DNA of 64,000 nt, taken from Arthrobacter_H rhombi (GTDB lineage Bacteria; Actinomycetota; Actinomycetes; Actinomycetales; Micrococcaceae). This document shows positions 21,818 to 29,743 of this stretch, in pieces. Location: assembly GCF_039526245.1 (NCBI RefSeq), contig NZ_BAAAIV010000008.1:1-64000 (forward strand), given 5' to 3'. Position 1 is the first letter of the stretch. Each line of letters starts with the position of its first letter. The notes under the pieces are model-generated. The model saw only the letters and a program-made list of their open reading frames with translations, did not search any database and was not told where the DNA came from. Made by a program: the position numbers and the translations under genes.

Positions 21818-22663
21818 GTGGTGCAAAAAGCTCAGCGGCTCGGCGGCCGGCACCAGGCCGGGCGCCCCGTGGGCAACCCCACGCGGGGCACCACGAATCC
21901 GAACCGCATGCGCCGGGTCGACCGGTGGATGACCGGCACCCAGGCCTTCCGGCTGCGCCCCGAGGTCACGGGCGCCCCACCCATCTGCGTCGACCTGGGC
22001 TATGGGGCCTCCCCGCGCACCGCCGTCGAATACTTCCAGCGCCTGCGGGCAGTGAACCCCCAGGTGTCGGTCGTGGGACTGGAAATCGATCCTGGCCGCG
22101 TCCGCGCCGCCCAGTCCATGGCCGTCGATGGGTTGTCCTTCGGCGTCGGCGGCTTCGAGATCCCCACTGACCGCAATCCCCTGCTGATCCGGGCCTTCAA
22201 CGTGCTGCGCCAGTACAACGAGGACGATGTCGCCTCGATCTGGAAGGCGCTGGCGGACCGGCTCGATCCGCGCGGGCTGCTCATCGAGGGAACCTGCGAT
22301 GAGGTGGGACGGGTCAGCACGTGGGTGGGGGTCTCCCCCGACGGGCCGCTGACCCTGAGCATCTCGATCCGCTTCGGTGCCGTCCTGCGGCCCAGCGAGG
22401 TGGCCGAACGCCTGCCCAAGGCGCTGATCCACCGCAACCATCCCGGCGAGCGGGTCCACGATTTCCTGGCAGCGGCCGATGCGGCCTGGCTGGCCGCCGC
22501 ACCGCTGGCACCCTTTGGGCATCGTCAACGGTGGATCGCGATGTGCAGGACGCTGCGCGCCGACGGCTGGCCGGTGCGCGACGGGGTGCATCGGTGGCGG
22601 TTGGGCGAGCTCACCGTGGATTGGGCCTGCGTGGCCCCACGATCCGGGGCGCTGGCACGCTAG
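21818..22663 (+). CDS. SAM-dependent methyltransferase of unknown target
   Basis: Protein of about 281 aa from GTG 21818 (or GTG 21821). A basic N-terminal segment (RNPNRMRRVDRW-like, with NPTRGTTNPNRMRRVDRW) precedes a Rossmann methyltransferase core: motif I PICVDLGYGASPRTAVEYF, the acidic post-I loop VVGLEIDPGRVRAAQ and an FNVLRQYNEDDV segment. The C-terminal half has many Trp, Arg and His residues. Homologues are common in Arthrobacter-like genomes beside phosphoglycerate mutase, but I know of no assigned substrate. An ATG at 21773 would give 296 aa; I prefer the GTG because of the TATATT element. Confidence 0.75.
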   Translation: MVQKAQRLGGRHQAGRPVGNPTRGTTNPNRMRRVDRWMTGTQAFRLRPEVTGAPPICVDLGYGASPRTAVEYFQRLRAVNPQVSVVGLEIDPGRVRAAQSMAVDGLSFGVGGFEIPTDRNPLLIRAFNVLRQYNEDDVASIWKALADRLDPRGLLIEGTCDEVGRVSTWVGVSPDGPLTLSISIRFGAVLRPSEVAERLPKALIHRNHPGERVHDFLAAADAAWLAAAPLAPFGHRQRWIAMCRTLRADGWPVRDGVHRWRLGELTVDWACVAPRSGALAR

Positions 22664-22690
22664 CAGCAGGGCCCGCAGAGCACTCCGGAG

Positions 22691-23002
22691 CTAGTAGTTG
22701 TAGTACCCCGGTGAGCCCTTGCCGCCCACGGCGGGCCGGACATCTGCGAGGTAGACGCAGGAGATGCAGGCGGCGATCAGCTGCAGGAACCCGGCTCCAC
22801 CGGATCCCAGGACACTGAAGGCGCAGACCACTGCGGCGACGCCGGTCAGTCCCAGCCAGAAACCCTTGGTGCGCTTGTTCTCGCGCAGATAGTTGGCCGC
22901 CGGGTGGCGGACGGCGTCGATGAAGGCCCACAGGCCGAGCACCAGCGCCGCCAGGCTCAGGACCCGGAACAGAACGATCTCGAAAAACAATGCGGTAGCC
23001 AC
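22691..23002 (-). CDS. DUF2516 family membrane protein
   Basis: Small protein of 103 aa with an N-terminal helix (VLFRVLSLAALVLGLWAFID), the DUF2516 hallmark AVRHPAANYLRENKRTKGFWLG, then two more hydrophobic helices (GLTGVAAVVCAFSVLG and FLQLIAACISCVYLADV). The C terminus GYYNY is aromatic, as in other family members. It is an actinobacterial inner-membrane family without known function. The start is GTG 23002, with TAGACT ending 7 nt upstream and no ribosome binding site. Confidence 0.85.
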   Translation of the reverse strand: MATALFFEIVLFRVLSLAALVLGLWAFIDAVRHPAANYLRENKRTKGFWLGLTGVAAVVCAFSVLGSGGAGFLQLIAACISCVYLADVRPAVGGKGSPGYYNY

Positions 23003-23009
23003 ATCCGCC

Positions 23010-23015
23010 AGTCTA
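23010..23015 (-). promoter_or_regulatory. Leaderless -10 element of the DUF2516 gene (TAGACT)
   Basis: TAGACT on the minus strand, 7 nt before GTG 23002. The same hexamer serves three other genes in the window (39092, 42382, 54287). Confidence 0.5.
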
Positions 23016-23038
23016 GGTGACCGGAACCCGATCCGGGG

Positions 23039-24184
23039 CTAGCGCCCCGCGCCCAGCGCGGCGTCCAGGTCCCGCCACAGGTCCTCGACATTTTCGATCC
23101 CGACGCTGAGCCGGATCAGGTGGGCCGGCACCGAGTCCGGCTCGCCCGGATGACGGCGCCGGCGTTCGGCCAGGGATTCGACCCCGCCCAGGCTCGTCGC
23201 CGGGGTCCACAACTGCAGCGCCGCCAGTGCGGTCTCGGCAGCTGCCGCTCCCCCGGCCACCGTGATGGCCACGATCGAGCCGAACCCCTCCATCTGGGCG
23301 GCGGCCCGGGAGTGCCCGGGATCCGATTCCAGGCCCGGATACCTCACCGATTCCACGGCCGGGTGTGCGGACAGCCGGCGGGCCAGCTCCCCGGCACTGG
23401 CCTGGGCGCGCTCGACCCGCAATGCCATGGTGCGCAGCCCGCGCAACGTCAGCCACGCCTCGAACGGACCGGCGATCGCCCCGTGCAGCGAGCGATGGGC
23501 GTGCAGCTTCGCCCGCAGGCCGGCATCACTGGTGAGCACCGCACCGAGCACGACGTCGGAGTGCCCACCCATGTATTTGGTCGCCGAATGCACCACGACG
23601 TCGGCGCCGAGTTCCAGCGGGCGCTGCAGCAGCGGGGTGGAGAAGGTGTTGTCCACCACGCACAGCACCCCTGCCTCGCGGGCGGCGGAGGCCAGGGCCC
23701 GCACGTCGGCGACCTCGAGCATCGGGTTGGTGGGGCTTTCCAGCCAGAGCATGTCGGCCCCGGCGAGCAGGGCCACGGTGGCGTCGGTGTCCTCGACGTC
23801 GGCTAGCCGGACGGTGATCCCGGCCCGCGTCTGCAGGTCGGCGACCAGCGACAGTGATCCGTTGTAGCTGTGCCGGGGCACCACGATCGTGCCGCCCAAC
23901 GGCATCAGCGACATGGCCGAGGCCACCGCTGCCATCCCCGAGGCATAAACCAACCCCGGCAGGGCTGCGGATTCCAGCTGCGCCAGCGCATCCTCGAGCG
24001 GGTCCCAGGTCGGGTTGGAGAACCGGCCGTACACGCGTTCCCCGTTCCCCGGCGTGCCGGCCCCGAAGAACGTCGAGGAGAGCACGATCGGCGGGTTCAC
24101 CGGCGCATCCGTTGCGCGCGGCGGGCGGCCGGCGGCGACAACGACGGTATCGGGGGCAAGATCCTGGGGGTGCGATGGGGCCAT
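23039..24184 (-). CDS. Cys/Met metabolism PLP-dependent enzyme (cystathionine gamma-lyase/synthase family)
   Basis: Fold-type I PLP enzyme of 381 aa. Conserved elements are YGRFSNPTWDPLEDALA, the cofactor-binding GMAAVASAM, LWLESPTNPMLEVADV, the Asp contacting the PLP ring in CVVDNTFSTP, the Schiff-base Lys in VVHSATKYMGGHSDV and the C-terminal HLIRLSVGIENVEDLW. The subfamily (gamma-lyase, gamma-synthase or methionine gamma-lyase) cannot be decided from sequence alone, so no symbol is given. ATG 24184 lies 6 nt after TACGAT. The gene is divergent from tmk, with about 80 bp between the starts. Confidence 0.9.
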   Translation of the reverse strand: MAPSHPQDLAPDTVVVAAGRPPRATDAPVNPPIVLSSTFFGAGTPGNGERVYGRFSNPTWDPLEDALAQLESAALPGLVYASGMAAVASAMSLMPLGGTIVVPRHSYNGSLSLVADLQTRAGITVRLADVEDTDATVALLAGADMLWLESPTNPMLEVADVRALASAAREAGVLCVVDNTFSTPLLQRPLELGADVVVHSATKYMGGHSDVVLGAVLTSDAGLRAKLHAHRSLHGAIAGPFEAWLTLRGLRTMALRVERAQASAGELARRLSAHPAVESVRYPGLESDPGHSRAAAQMEGFGSIVAITVAGGAAAAETALAALQLWTPATSLGGVESLAERRRRHPGEPDSVPAHLIRLSVGIENVEDLWRDLDAALGAGR

Positions 24185-24190
24185 GCCAAA

Positions 24191-24196
24191 ATCGTA
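24191..24196 (-). promoter_or_regulatory. Leaderless -10 element of the PLP enzyme gene (TACGAT)
   Basis: TACGAT on the minus strand ends 6 nt before ATG 24184. There is no ribosome binding site. Confidence 0.5.
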
Positions 24197-24253
24197 GACC
24201 CCGCCCCCGTCCGCCGGGGAAGCCGCGACAGCGTGTTACCGGCCAGGGGCCGA

Positions 24254-24259
24254 TAGGCT
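24254..24259 (+). promoter_or_regulatory. Leaderless -10 element of tmk (TAGGCT)
   Basis: TAGGCT ends 6 nt before GTG 24266. The same hexamer with the same spacing precedes the small membrane protein gene at 27992. Confidence 0.5.
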
Positions 24260-24265
24260 TACCGG

Positions 24266-24928
24266 GTGAATGAAATGCAGCGCACGCCAGGGGCCCTGTT
24301 CGTCGTCCTCGAAGGCGGCGACGGCGCAGGCAAGTCCACGCAAGCGGCCTTGTTGGCCAGCCGCCTGCAGGAGCACGGCCGCGAGGTCGTGCGCACCCGC
24401 GAGCCCGGCGGCACGCCCATCGGCGAAAAGCTGCGTTCCCTGGTCCTGGACCACGGCCACGGCGAGGTCGATGCCCGGACCGAGGCCCTCATGTTCGCAG
24501 CGGCCCGCGCCGCCCACGTCGAACAACTCATCCTGCCCGCCCTGGCCCGCGGCGCCACCATCATCTGCGACCGCTACATCGACTCCTCCGTCGCCTACCA
24601 GGGCGTCGGGCGGGGCCTGGGCACCGAGGACGTCCTGACGCTGAACCGCTGGGCCACCGCCGGCCTGCGCCCCGACCTGACCATCCTGCTCGACGTCGAC
24701 CCGCAGGCGGGGAGGGACCGCCGCACCCAGGGCGATGCGGCCGAGGACCGGCTCGAATCGGAACCCGACGACTTCCATGCCCGGATCCGCCAGGCCTTCC
24801 TGGACCGTGCCGGGAACGACGACGGCGCCTACGTGGTCCTCGATGCCTCCCTGGCCGTGGAGGAGCTCTCGCAGCGGATCACCGACGCGGTGGCCGCGGT
24901 CGAGCAGCGGACGGGTTCTGCATCATGA
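24266..24928 (+). CDS. tmk: Thymidylate kinase
   Basis: Protein of 220 aa that phosphorylates dTMP to dTDP. P-loop FVVLEGGDGAGKSTQAALL, the DR(Y/H) motif in IICDRYIDSSVAYQG and a LID region with arginines near GRDRRTQGDAAEDRLE are visible. Its length is typical. GTG 24266 is favoured by the TAGGCT element; an internal ATG at 24275 would remove three residues only. It overlaps holB by 4 bp (ATGA). The order tmk-holB is very common in bacteria. Confidence 0.95.
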   Translation: MNEMQRTPGALFVVLEGGDGAGKSTQAALLASRLQEHGREVVRTREPGGTPIGEKLRSLVLDHGHGEVDARTEALMFAAARAAHVEQLILPALARGATIICDRYIDSSVAYQGVGRGLGTEDVLTLNRWATAGLRPDLTILLDVDPQAGRDRRTQGDAAEDRLESEPDDFHARIRQAFLDRAGNDDGAYVVLDASLAVEELSQRITDAVAAVEQRTGSAS

Positions 24929-26115
24929 GCACCACCACCGAGTTGCCCGGGGTCTGGGCCGACCTGCCCGGACAGGACCAGGCAGTTGACGCCCTCCGTC
25001 GGGCAGCCGCCCTCGGGGCCCCCTCGCATGCGTGGTTGTTCACCGGCCCACCGGGGTCGGGACGTTCGAATGCCGCGCGCGCCTTTGCCGCCGCCCTGCA
25101 ATGCGACGCAACCGATCCCGAGGGCCGCGGATGCGGGCAGTGCCATGCCTGCCGCACCGTCATGGCCGGAACCCACCCGGATGTCGCCCTCATCGCCACG
25201 GAGAAGGTCGCCTACCAGATCGAGGACGTCCGCCAGCTGATCGCCAAGGCCCAGGACCGCCCGTCCGCGGGGAAGTGGCGGATCATCATCGTCGAGGACG
25301 CCGACCGCATGACCGAGCGGACCACCAACGTGCTGCTCAAGTCGATCGAGGAGCCTCCACCGCACACTGTCTGGATCCTGTGTGCGCCCAGCCCGGCCGA
25401 CGTGTTGGTGACGATCCGCTCGCGGTGCCGGCCGGTGACCCTGGGAGTGCCGTCCCGTGAGGCGGTAGCCGAGCTGCTGGTGCGTCGCGACGGGTTGACC
25501 CCCGAGCAGGCGGACTTCGCCGCCCGGGTCTCCCAGAGCCACATCGGCATCGCCCGGCGCCTGGCCCGCGACGAGGGGGCCCGGCAACGCCGTGACCGGA
25601 CGGTGCGCCTGCCGCTGCGCTTGGGTTCGGTCTCCGACGCAGTCATCGCCGCGGGCGACCTGGTGGAGCTCTCCACCGCCGAAGCCAGTTCCTCGGCTGA
25701 GGAGCGTGGTGCCGCCGATACCGCCGCGCTGCGCGAATCCTTGGGCCTTGCGGCGGATGCACCGGTCCCACCGCAGTTGCGCAGCCAGTTCAAGGCCCTC
25801 GAGGAGCTGAACAAGCGCCGGGCCAAACGCGGAGTCAACGACTCGCTGGATCGCGCGTTGATCGACCTGACCACGTTCTACCGCGACGTGCTGACCGTGC
25901 AACTGTCCACGGGTAGCGAACTGGTCAACGCCTATCTGGAACGCGAGCTCACCGAGATCGCCCACCGCACCTCCCCCGAACAGACCCTGGCCCGGATCGA
26001 CTACATTGCCGAGGCCCGGCGCCGCATCGGCGCCAATGTCCAACCGCTGCTGGCCATGGAGGCCATGATGGCCGGCCTGCTTCCGGCCAGGAACCAAGGA
26101 GAACCCCACGCATGA
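24925..26115 (+). CDS. holB: DNA polymerase III subunit delta' (clamp loader)
   Basis: AAA+ clamp-loader subunit of 396 aa. The P-loop reads FTGPPGSGRSNAAR with Arg replacing the usual Lys, which suits delta', a subunit that need not hydrolyse ATP. A zinc-binding cluster (Cys in ATDPEGRGCGQCHACRT and the preceding CDAT) and the SRC motif in TIRSRCRPV, which supplies the arginine finger in trans, are present. A helical C-terminal collar domain follows (about 215-396). ATG 24925 overlaps tmk, and the 3' end overlaps the next gene by 4 bp, so all three are translationally chained. Confidence 0.92.
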   Translation: MSTTTELPGVWADLPGQDQAVDALRRAAALGAPSHAWLFTGPPGSGRSNAARAFAAALQCDATDPEGRGCGQCHACRTVMAGTHPDVALIATEKVAYQIEDVRQLIAKAQDRPSAGKWRIIIVEDADRMTERTTNVLLKSIEEPPPHTVWILCAPSPADVLVTIRSRCRPVTLGVPSREAVAELLVRRDGLTPEQADFAARVSQSHIGIARRLARDEGARQRRDRTVRLPLRLGSVSDAVIAAGDLVELSTAEASSSAEERGAADTAALRESLGLAADAPVPPQLRSQFKALEELNKRRAKRGVNDSLDRALIDLTTFYRDVLTVQLSTGSELVNAYLERELTEIAHRTSPEQTLARIDYIAEARRRIGANVQPLLAMEAMMAGLLPARNQGEPHA

Positions 26116-27638
26116 CCTTCCCCCGACGTCGGTTGCGCTGGGCTGCCGCCGCGAGTTGCCTGTTGCTGCTGTCTGCTTGCAGCGCCAGCCCTTCATCAGG
26201 TCCCGCCCCAAATGACGACTCCGCGGTGCCGATGCCCTCACCGCCCGCTGGGCTGGGGAAGTACTACAGCCAGACGCTGGACTGGACGAGCTGTTCGACG
26301 TCGTTCGAGTGCGCCGAAGTGGAGGTGCCCCTGGACTACGAGCACCCCGACCAGGACTCGATCAAGCTTTCGGTGGTCAAGCTGGATGCCGGCCGCAAGT
26401 CGAAGGGGACCCTGCTGGTCAATCCCGGAGGCCCGGGCGCCTCCGGGGTGGATCTGGTCATGAATGCCGGAACACAGATGTTCTCCGCCGATCTGCGCAA
26501 GGGGTATGACCTGCTCGGCTTCGACCCCCGCGGGGTCAGCCGTTCGGCCCCGGTCACCTGCCGAACCGATGCCGAGCGGGATCAGGCCCGGACGGTGGAC
26601 CCGGACCCCACGACCGAGGCCGGGTTGGCGGACATCGAAAAGCAAAGCAGGGAATTCGCGGACGCCTGCGCCACGAAGACCGGAAAATCGCTCGGATTCA
26701 TCGACACGGTCAGTTCGGCCAAGGACCTTGACATCCTGCGTGCCGTCAACGGCGACAAGCGCTTGAACTATCTGGGCTTCTCCTACGGCACGAAGCTCGG
26801 CGCCACCTACGCACAGCTCCATCCGAAAAACGTGGGTCACATGGTCCTCGACGGCGCCATGGACCCGTCGTTGGACAACGAGCAGGTGACCCTGGGTCAG
26901 GCTGCCGCCTTTGAAAAGGCCATTACCGCCTATCTGGAAGACTGCCTGCGCCGCCAGAAGTGTCCGTTTGATGGGGACGTCGACCAGGCCCGCGACCAGC
27001 TCCACGAACTTTTCGCCTCCGTCGAGAAGTACCCGCTGACCGCCCAGGACGGACGCGAGGTCGGCATCACCGACTTCGTCAGCGGTTTCCTCCTGGCCTT
27101 CTACGATGACGGCTACTGGCCCACGCTCACCGATGCCCTCAATTCGGCGATCTCGGGCGACCCCTCGGACATCCTCGATCTCGCCGATCTCAGTGCAGGG
27201 CGCGAAGCGGACGGAAGCTACACCGGCAACCCAGACGAGGCTTTCGTGGCGATCAACTGCCTGGACTACCCGGCGGACACCAGCATCGAAGGACAGCGCC
27301 AGGATGCCCGAGAGCTTGCCAAGGCATCCCCCACAATCGGCAAATACCTGGCCTACGGCGGCACCTCCTGCAAGGACTGGAAGTATCCCTCGACGGGCAA
27401 GCCAGCGCCGGTCTCGGCTCCCGGTGCGGCACCGATCGTCATCATCGGCACCACCGGGGATCCCGCCACACCCTATGCCTGGTCCAAGGCGCTGAACCAG
27501 CAGCTGGAGTCCTCGGTGCTGTTGACCTTCCACGGGGAGGGGCATACCGCCTACGGCCGGAGCAATGAATGCATCGGCAACGCCGTCGACGAGTACTTCC
27601 TGGACTCGACGGTGCCGAAGGACGGCCTGCAGTGCTGA
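26112..27638 (+). CDS. Secreted alpha/beta-hydrolase lipoprotein, tripeptidyl aminopeptidase (TAP) type
   Basis: Exported protein of 508 aa with lipobox LLLLSACSAS (Cys about 23) after an Arg-rich n-region. The alpha/beta-hydrolase fold shows oxyanion segment LLVNPGGPGASG, nucleophile Ser in YLGFSYGTKLGATYA, and a C-terminal TAP-like domain with the catalytic Asp in IGTTGDPATPYAW and His in FHGEGHTAYG. Family members such as Streptomyces SlpD/SlpE and mycobacterial Hip1 relatives cleave peptides at the cell surface. Translation is coupled to holB by an ATGA overlap, an operon typical for Arthrobacter-like genomes, although no functional link is evident. Confidence 0.88.
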   Translation: MTFPRRRLRWAAAASCLLLLSACSASPSSGPAPNDDSAVPMPSPPAGLGKYYSQTLDWTSCSTSFECAEVEVPLDYEHPDQDSIKLSVVKLDAGRKSKGTLLVNPGGPGASGVDLVMNAGTQMFSADLRKGYDLLGFDPRGVSRSAPVTCRTDAERDQARTVDPDPTTEAGLADIEKQSREFADACATKTGKSLGFIDTVSSAKDLDILRAVNGDKRLNYLGFSYGTKLGATYAQLHPKNVGHMVLDGAMDPSLDNEQVTLGQAAAFEKAITAYLEDCLRRQKCPFDGDVDQARDQLHELFASVEKYPLTAQDGREVGITDFVSGFLLAFYDDGYWPTLTDALNSAISGDPSDILDLADLSAGREADGSYTGNPDEAFVAINCLDYPADTSIEGQRQDARELAKASPTIGKYLAYGGTSCKDWKYPSTGKPAPVSAPGAAPIVIIGTTGDPATPYAWSKALNQQLESSVLLTFHGEGHTAYGRSNECIGNAVDEYFLDSTVPKDGLQC

Positions 27639-27656
27639 TATGCCCCGCGCGCGTCT

Positions 27657-27691
27657 GCTCGTTTTGACCGCTGGTGAAACGAGCCTATAAA
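27657..27691 (+). promoter_or_regulatory. tRNA-Thr promoter overlapped by an inverted repeat
   Basis: TTGACC (27664-27669), 16 nt, TATAAA (27686-27691): one of the best sigma-70-type promoters in the window. It is overlapped by the perfect 8-bp inverted repeat GCTCGTTT (27657-27664) / AAACGAGC (27677-27684), which covers the -35 and spacer and could also act as terminator of the upstream peptidase gene. Confidence 0.6.
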
Positions 27692-27721
27692 CTAACTGCT
27701 TGTGGCCCGCGTGGCTACGGT

Positions 27722-27794
27722 GCCTCCTTAGCTCAGTTGGTAGAGCGTTTCACTCGTAATGAAAAGGTCGCCAGTTCGATTCTGGCAGGAGGCT
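27722..27794 (+). tRNA. tRNA-Thr (CGU anticodon)
   Basis: Complete cloverleaf of 73 nt. The acceptor stem GCCTCCT pairs with AGGAGGC; the D arm has GCTCAGTTGGTAGAGC; the anticodon stem TTTCA/TGAAA encloses CTCGTAA with anticodon CGT, reading ACG; the T arm has GCCAGTTCGATTCTGGC. The 3' CCA is not encoded. Confidence 0.97.
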
Positions 27795-27806
27795 CACCTT
27801 TCGAGA

Positions 27807-27845
27807 AGGCCGTTTCCCCGGAAAACACAGGGAAGCGGCCTTTTT
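27807..27845 (+). terminator. Intrinsic terminator of tRNA-Thr
   Basis: AGGCCGTTTCCC (27807-27818) pairs with GGGAAGCGGCCT (27830-27841), a 12-bp stem with one G-U pair, followed by a run of five T. Confidence 0.9.
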
Positions 27846-27979
27846 GCTGTTCCCGGGTCCTTGCGGAATCGAACCCAGAATCTGAGGGAAATATCCACGA
27901 GTACCGGACACCGCGGGACCGGGAGCCGCCTTTCCTTCACCAGCCCGAAACCACTCACCATCCCCGTTCACCTTCCCGA

Positions 27980-27985
27980 TAGGCT
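27980..27985 (+). promoter_or_regulatory. Leaderless -10 element of the small membrane protein gene (TAGGCT)
   Basis: TAGGCT ends 6 nt before ATG 27992; the six bases are CAACCC and no ribosome binding site is present. Confidence 0.5.
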
Positions 27986-27991
27986 CAACCC

Positions 27992-28216
27992 ATGACAACG
28001 AATGCCCATCGTCAGCGCATCCGCACGGCCGGCGACTTCATGGTCGTCGGTGGCACGCTGCTCGCCGTGGTCTCGGCACTTCTGGGGTTGCTTCTCCTCT
28101 TCTCCGGCAGCGATGCCGCGATGGTATTTTTCGGGGTGCCCTCCGGGCTCCTGCTCATGGCAGTCGGTTACCTCAAGCGGATTGCCACAGCGCTCACGCC
28201 GCCGCCCGCAGACTAG
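27992..28216 (+). CDS. Small two-helix membrane protein, unknown function
   Basis: Predicted protein of 74 aa: a short basic N terminus (TNAHRQRIRTAG), then two hydrophobic helices (FMVVGGTLLAVVSALLGLLL and AMVFFGVPSGLLLMAVGYL) joined by a small SGSDA turn, and a Pro-rich end. I do not recognise the family. Support for a real gene comes from the membrane topology, the start-proximal TAGGCT element identical to that of tmk, and the lack of any competing frame. It is convergent with the aldo/keto reductase gene across a 5-N gap. Confidence 0.6.
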   Translation: MTTNAHRQRIRTAGDFMVVGGTLLAVVSALLGLLLLFSGSDAAMVFFGVPSGLLLMAVGYLKRIATALTPPPAD

Positions 28217-28314
28217 CCAAACGCCTGGTTCCCCAGTCCAACGCCGCCACCCCCCGAAGGTGGCAGCGTGACAGGTCGCCGCCCCGTCAGCCGTGACCGA
28301 AACCCTCACGCCAA

Positions 28315-28334
28315 AGGGGCCGNNNNNTCCCCCT
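28315..28334. terminator. Hairpin with unresolved loop (5 N) between the small membrane gene and the aldo/keto reductase
   Basis: AGGGG (28315-28319) and CCCCT (28330-28334) flank five N at 28323-28327 between two convergent genes. The arms are short, so the terminator call is weak. Confidence 0.3.
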
Positions 28335-28364
28335 CCGACCTGCCGGGAATTCCCGGCTCCGGGG

Positions 28365-29210
28365 CTACTCGAAGTCGCTCACCGCGGGGTCGGCACCGAT
28401 CCGGCCCTCGTCACCGCGGTCCAACCCGTTGATGGCGGCGATGTCGTCGTCGTCCAGGGTGACGCCGAGCGATTCCCAGTTTTCGACGATCCGCGAAGGG
28501 GTCTCGGACTTGGGGATCACGACGTTGCCCAGGGCCAGGTGCCAGGCGATGACGACCTGGGCGACAGTAGCGCCGTGCTTGGCGGCGATGTCCGCCAGGA
28601 CCTGATGGGTGAGCAGGTCCGAGCCCTGGCCGAGCGGCGACCATGACTGGTGGACGATGCCCCGGGATGCCTCGTAGTCACGCAACGCGGCCTGGGGGAA
28701 GTACGGGTGGGTTTCCACCTGGTGGATCGCCGGTGCCACGCCGGTGGCTTCCTCGATCTCCTGCAGAGCCTCGACTGTGAAGTTGCAGACGCCGATGGAG
28801 CGCACGCGTCCGGACTTCTGGAGTTCCACGAGGGCCTTCCAGGTCTCGACGTGCTTGCCCTGCTTGGGCTGCAGCCAGTGGATGAGGAACAGGTCAAGGG
28901 TCTCGAGCCCCATGCGCTCCATCGATGCATCGAAGGCGTCAAGGGTCTGCTGGTAGCCCTGGTCGGAGTTCCAGACCTTGGTGGTGATGAACAGGTCCTT
29001 CGGGTCCAGACCGGAGTTGGCGACGGCGCGGCCGACGCCGGCCTCGTTGCCGTAGATCCGGGCGGTGTCAATGTGGCGGTAGCCGGCCTCGAACGCGAGC
29101 CCGACAACCTTTTCCGCGACATCATCCTTGACCTTCCAGACCCCGTAGCCGAGCTGGGGGATGGTGTTGCCGTCATTGAACGTGATCACTGGTGATTCGT
29201 AGGTTGTCAT
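28365..29210 (-). CDS. Aldo/keto reductase (2,5-diketo-D-gluconate reductase type)
   Basis: TIM-barrel NADPH oxidoreductase of 281 aa. The catalytic tetrad is visible: Asp and Tyr in GYRHIDTARIYGNEAGVG, Lys in LFITTKVWNSD, His in LFLIHWLQPKQG. The cofactor-binding C-terminal segment VIPKSETPSRIVENWE is present. This AKR5-like subfamily reduces sugar-derived and small carbonyls; the natural substrate cannot be predicted. ATG 29210 (MTTYESPVI) is chosen over ATG 29261 because it matches the family start and a CAGGAT hexamer ends 6 nt before it. Confidence 0.9.
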   Translation of the reverse strand: MTTYESPVITFNDGNTIPQLGYGVWKVKDDVAEKVVGLAFEAGYRHIDTARIYGNEAGVGRAVANSGLDPKDLFITTKVWNSDQGYQQTLDAFDASMERMGLETLDLFLIHWLQPKQGKHVETWKALVELQKSGRVRSIGVCNFTVEALQEIEEATGVAPAIHQVETHPYFPQAALRDYEASRGIVHQSWSPLGQGSDLLTHQVLADIAAKHGATVAQVVIAWHLALGNVVIPKSETPSRIVENWESLGVTLDDDDIAAINGLDRGDEGRIGADPAVSDFE

Positions 29211-29216
29211 CGCCCC

Positions 29217-29222
29217 ATCCTG
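29217..29222 (-). promoter_or_regulatory. Candidate leaderless -10 element of the aldo/keto reductase gene (CAGGAT)
   Basis: CAGGAT on the minus strand, 6 nt before ATG 29210. It deviates from TANNNT at the first base, but the spacing is the same as for the other leaderless candidates. Confidence 0.35.
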
Positions 29223-29285
29223 CCACCGGCAGGGGGCGCACCAGAGCTGGAACGATCGCACTCAGCGCTGGGCGAACGAAGGAAT

Positions 29286-29741
29286 TTAACCGACGTTTTC
29301 GAGGGCGGCCTCCGCGGCACGGACGCCGTCGACCACCAGGTCTGCACGGAAGGCCACATTCTCCAGACCTGCCGAGTTGTAGCCCCAGCGTTCGCCGTCG
29401 AGCCGGGCCATGGCGGCGGCCTGCGCCGCAGCAGCGAGGTCGTTGGCGGCCTTGGACAGTGCGCGATGGATGCCTGCATGGCTGCCGGGGATGTCGGTGC
29501 CGGAACTCGGCCGTTGCCCCTGGGCTGCAACGCAGACAGCCCGCACCCGCGGCTGGAGATCTGCGAGGTGGTCGGCAATCATCACCAGTGCGTTGTAGAG
29601 CTCATCGGATTCGATGCCTTCCAGGACCTGGTGGAAACGGTCCAGCCCCCGGGTGAATCGATCGTGGGCACGGCGCCAGACGCCGTCACCGAGATCCTTG
29701 TCGTCGCGCCGGGCACCGCGCATTTGTGCGATCCATCCCAT
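29286..29741 (-). CDS. Conserved actinobacterial protein of unknown function, paired with bpa
   Basis: Predicted soluble, mostly helical protein of 151 aa, with the segments RFTRGLDRFHQVLEGIESDE, LVMIADHLADLQPRVRAVC and RALSKAANDLAAAAQAAAMA. It has no signal peptide or membrane segment and I do not recognise a domain. It begins 2 bp after the bpa stop on the same strand, so the two are almost certainly cotranscribed. A link to the proteasome system or to a Bpa client is therefore possible but unproven. Confidence 0.7.
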   Translation of the reverse strand: MGWIAQMRGARRDDKDLGDGVWRRAHDRFTRGLDRFHQVLEGIESDELYNALVMIADHLADLQPRVRAVCVAAQGQRPSSGTDIPGSHAGIHRALSKAANDLAAAAQAAAMARLDGERWGYNSAGLENVAFRADLVVDGVRAAEAALENVG

Positions 29742-29743
29742 GC

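Noticed and set aside
27674..27982. 102-codon plus-strand open frame containing SLAQLVERFTRNEKVASSIL
   Set aside because: This is translated tRNA-Thr sequence, a common annotation artefact.
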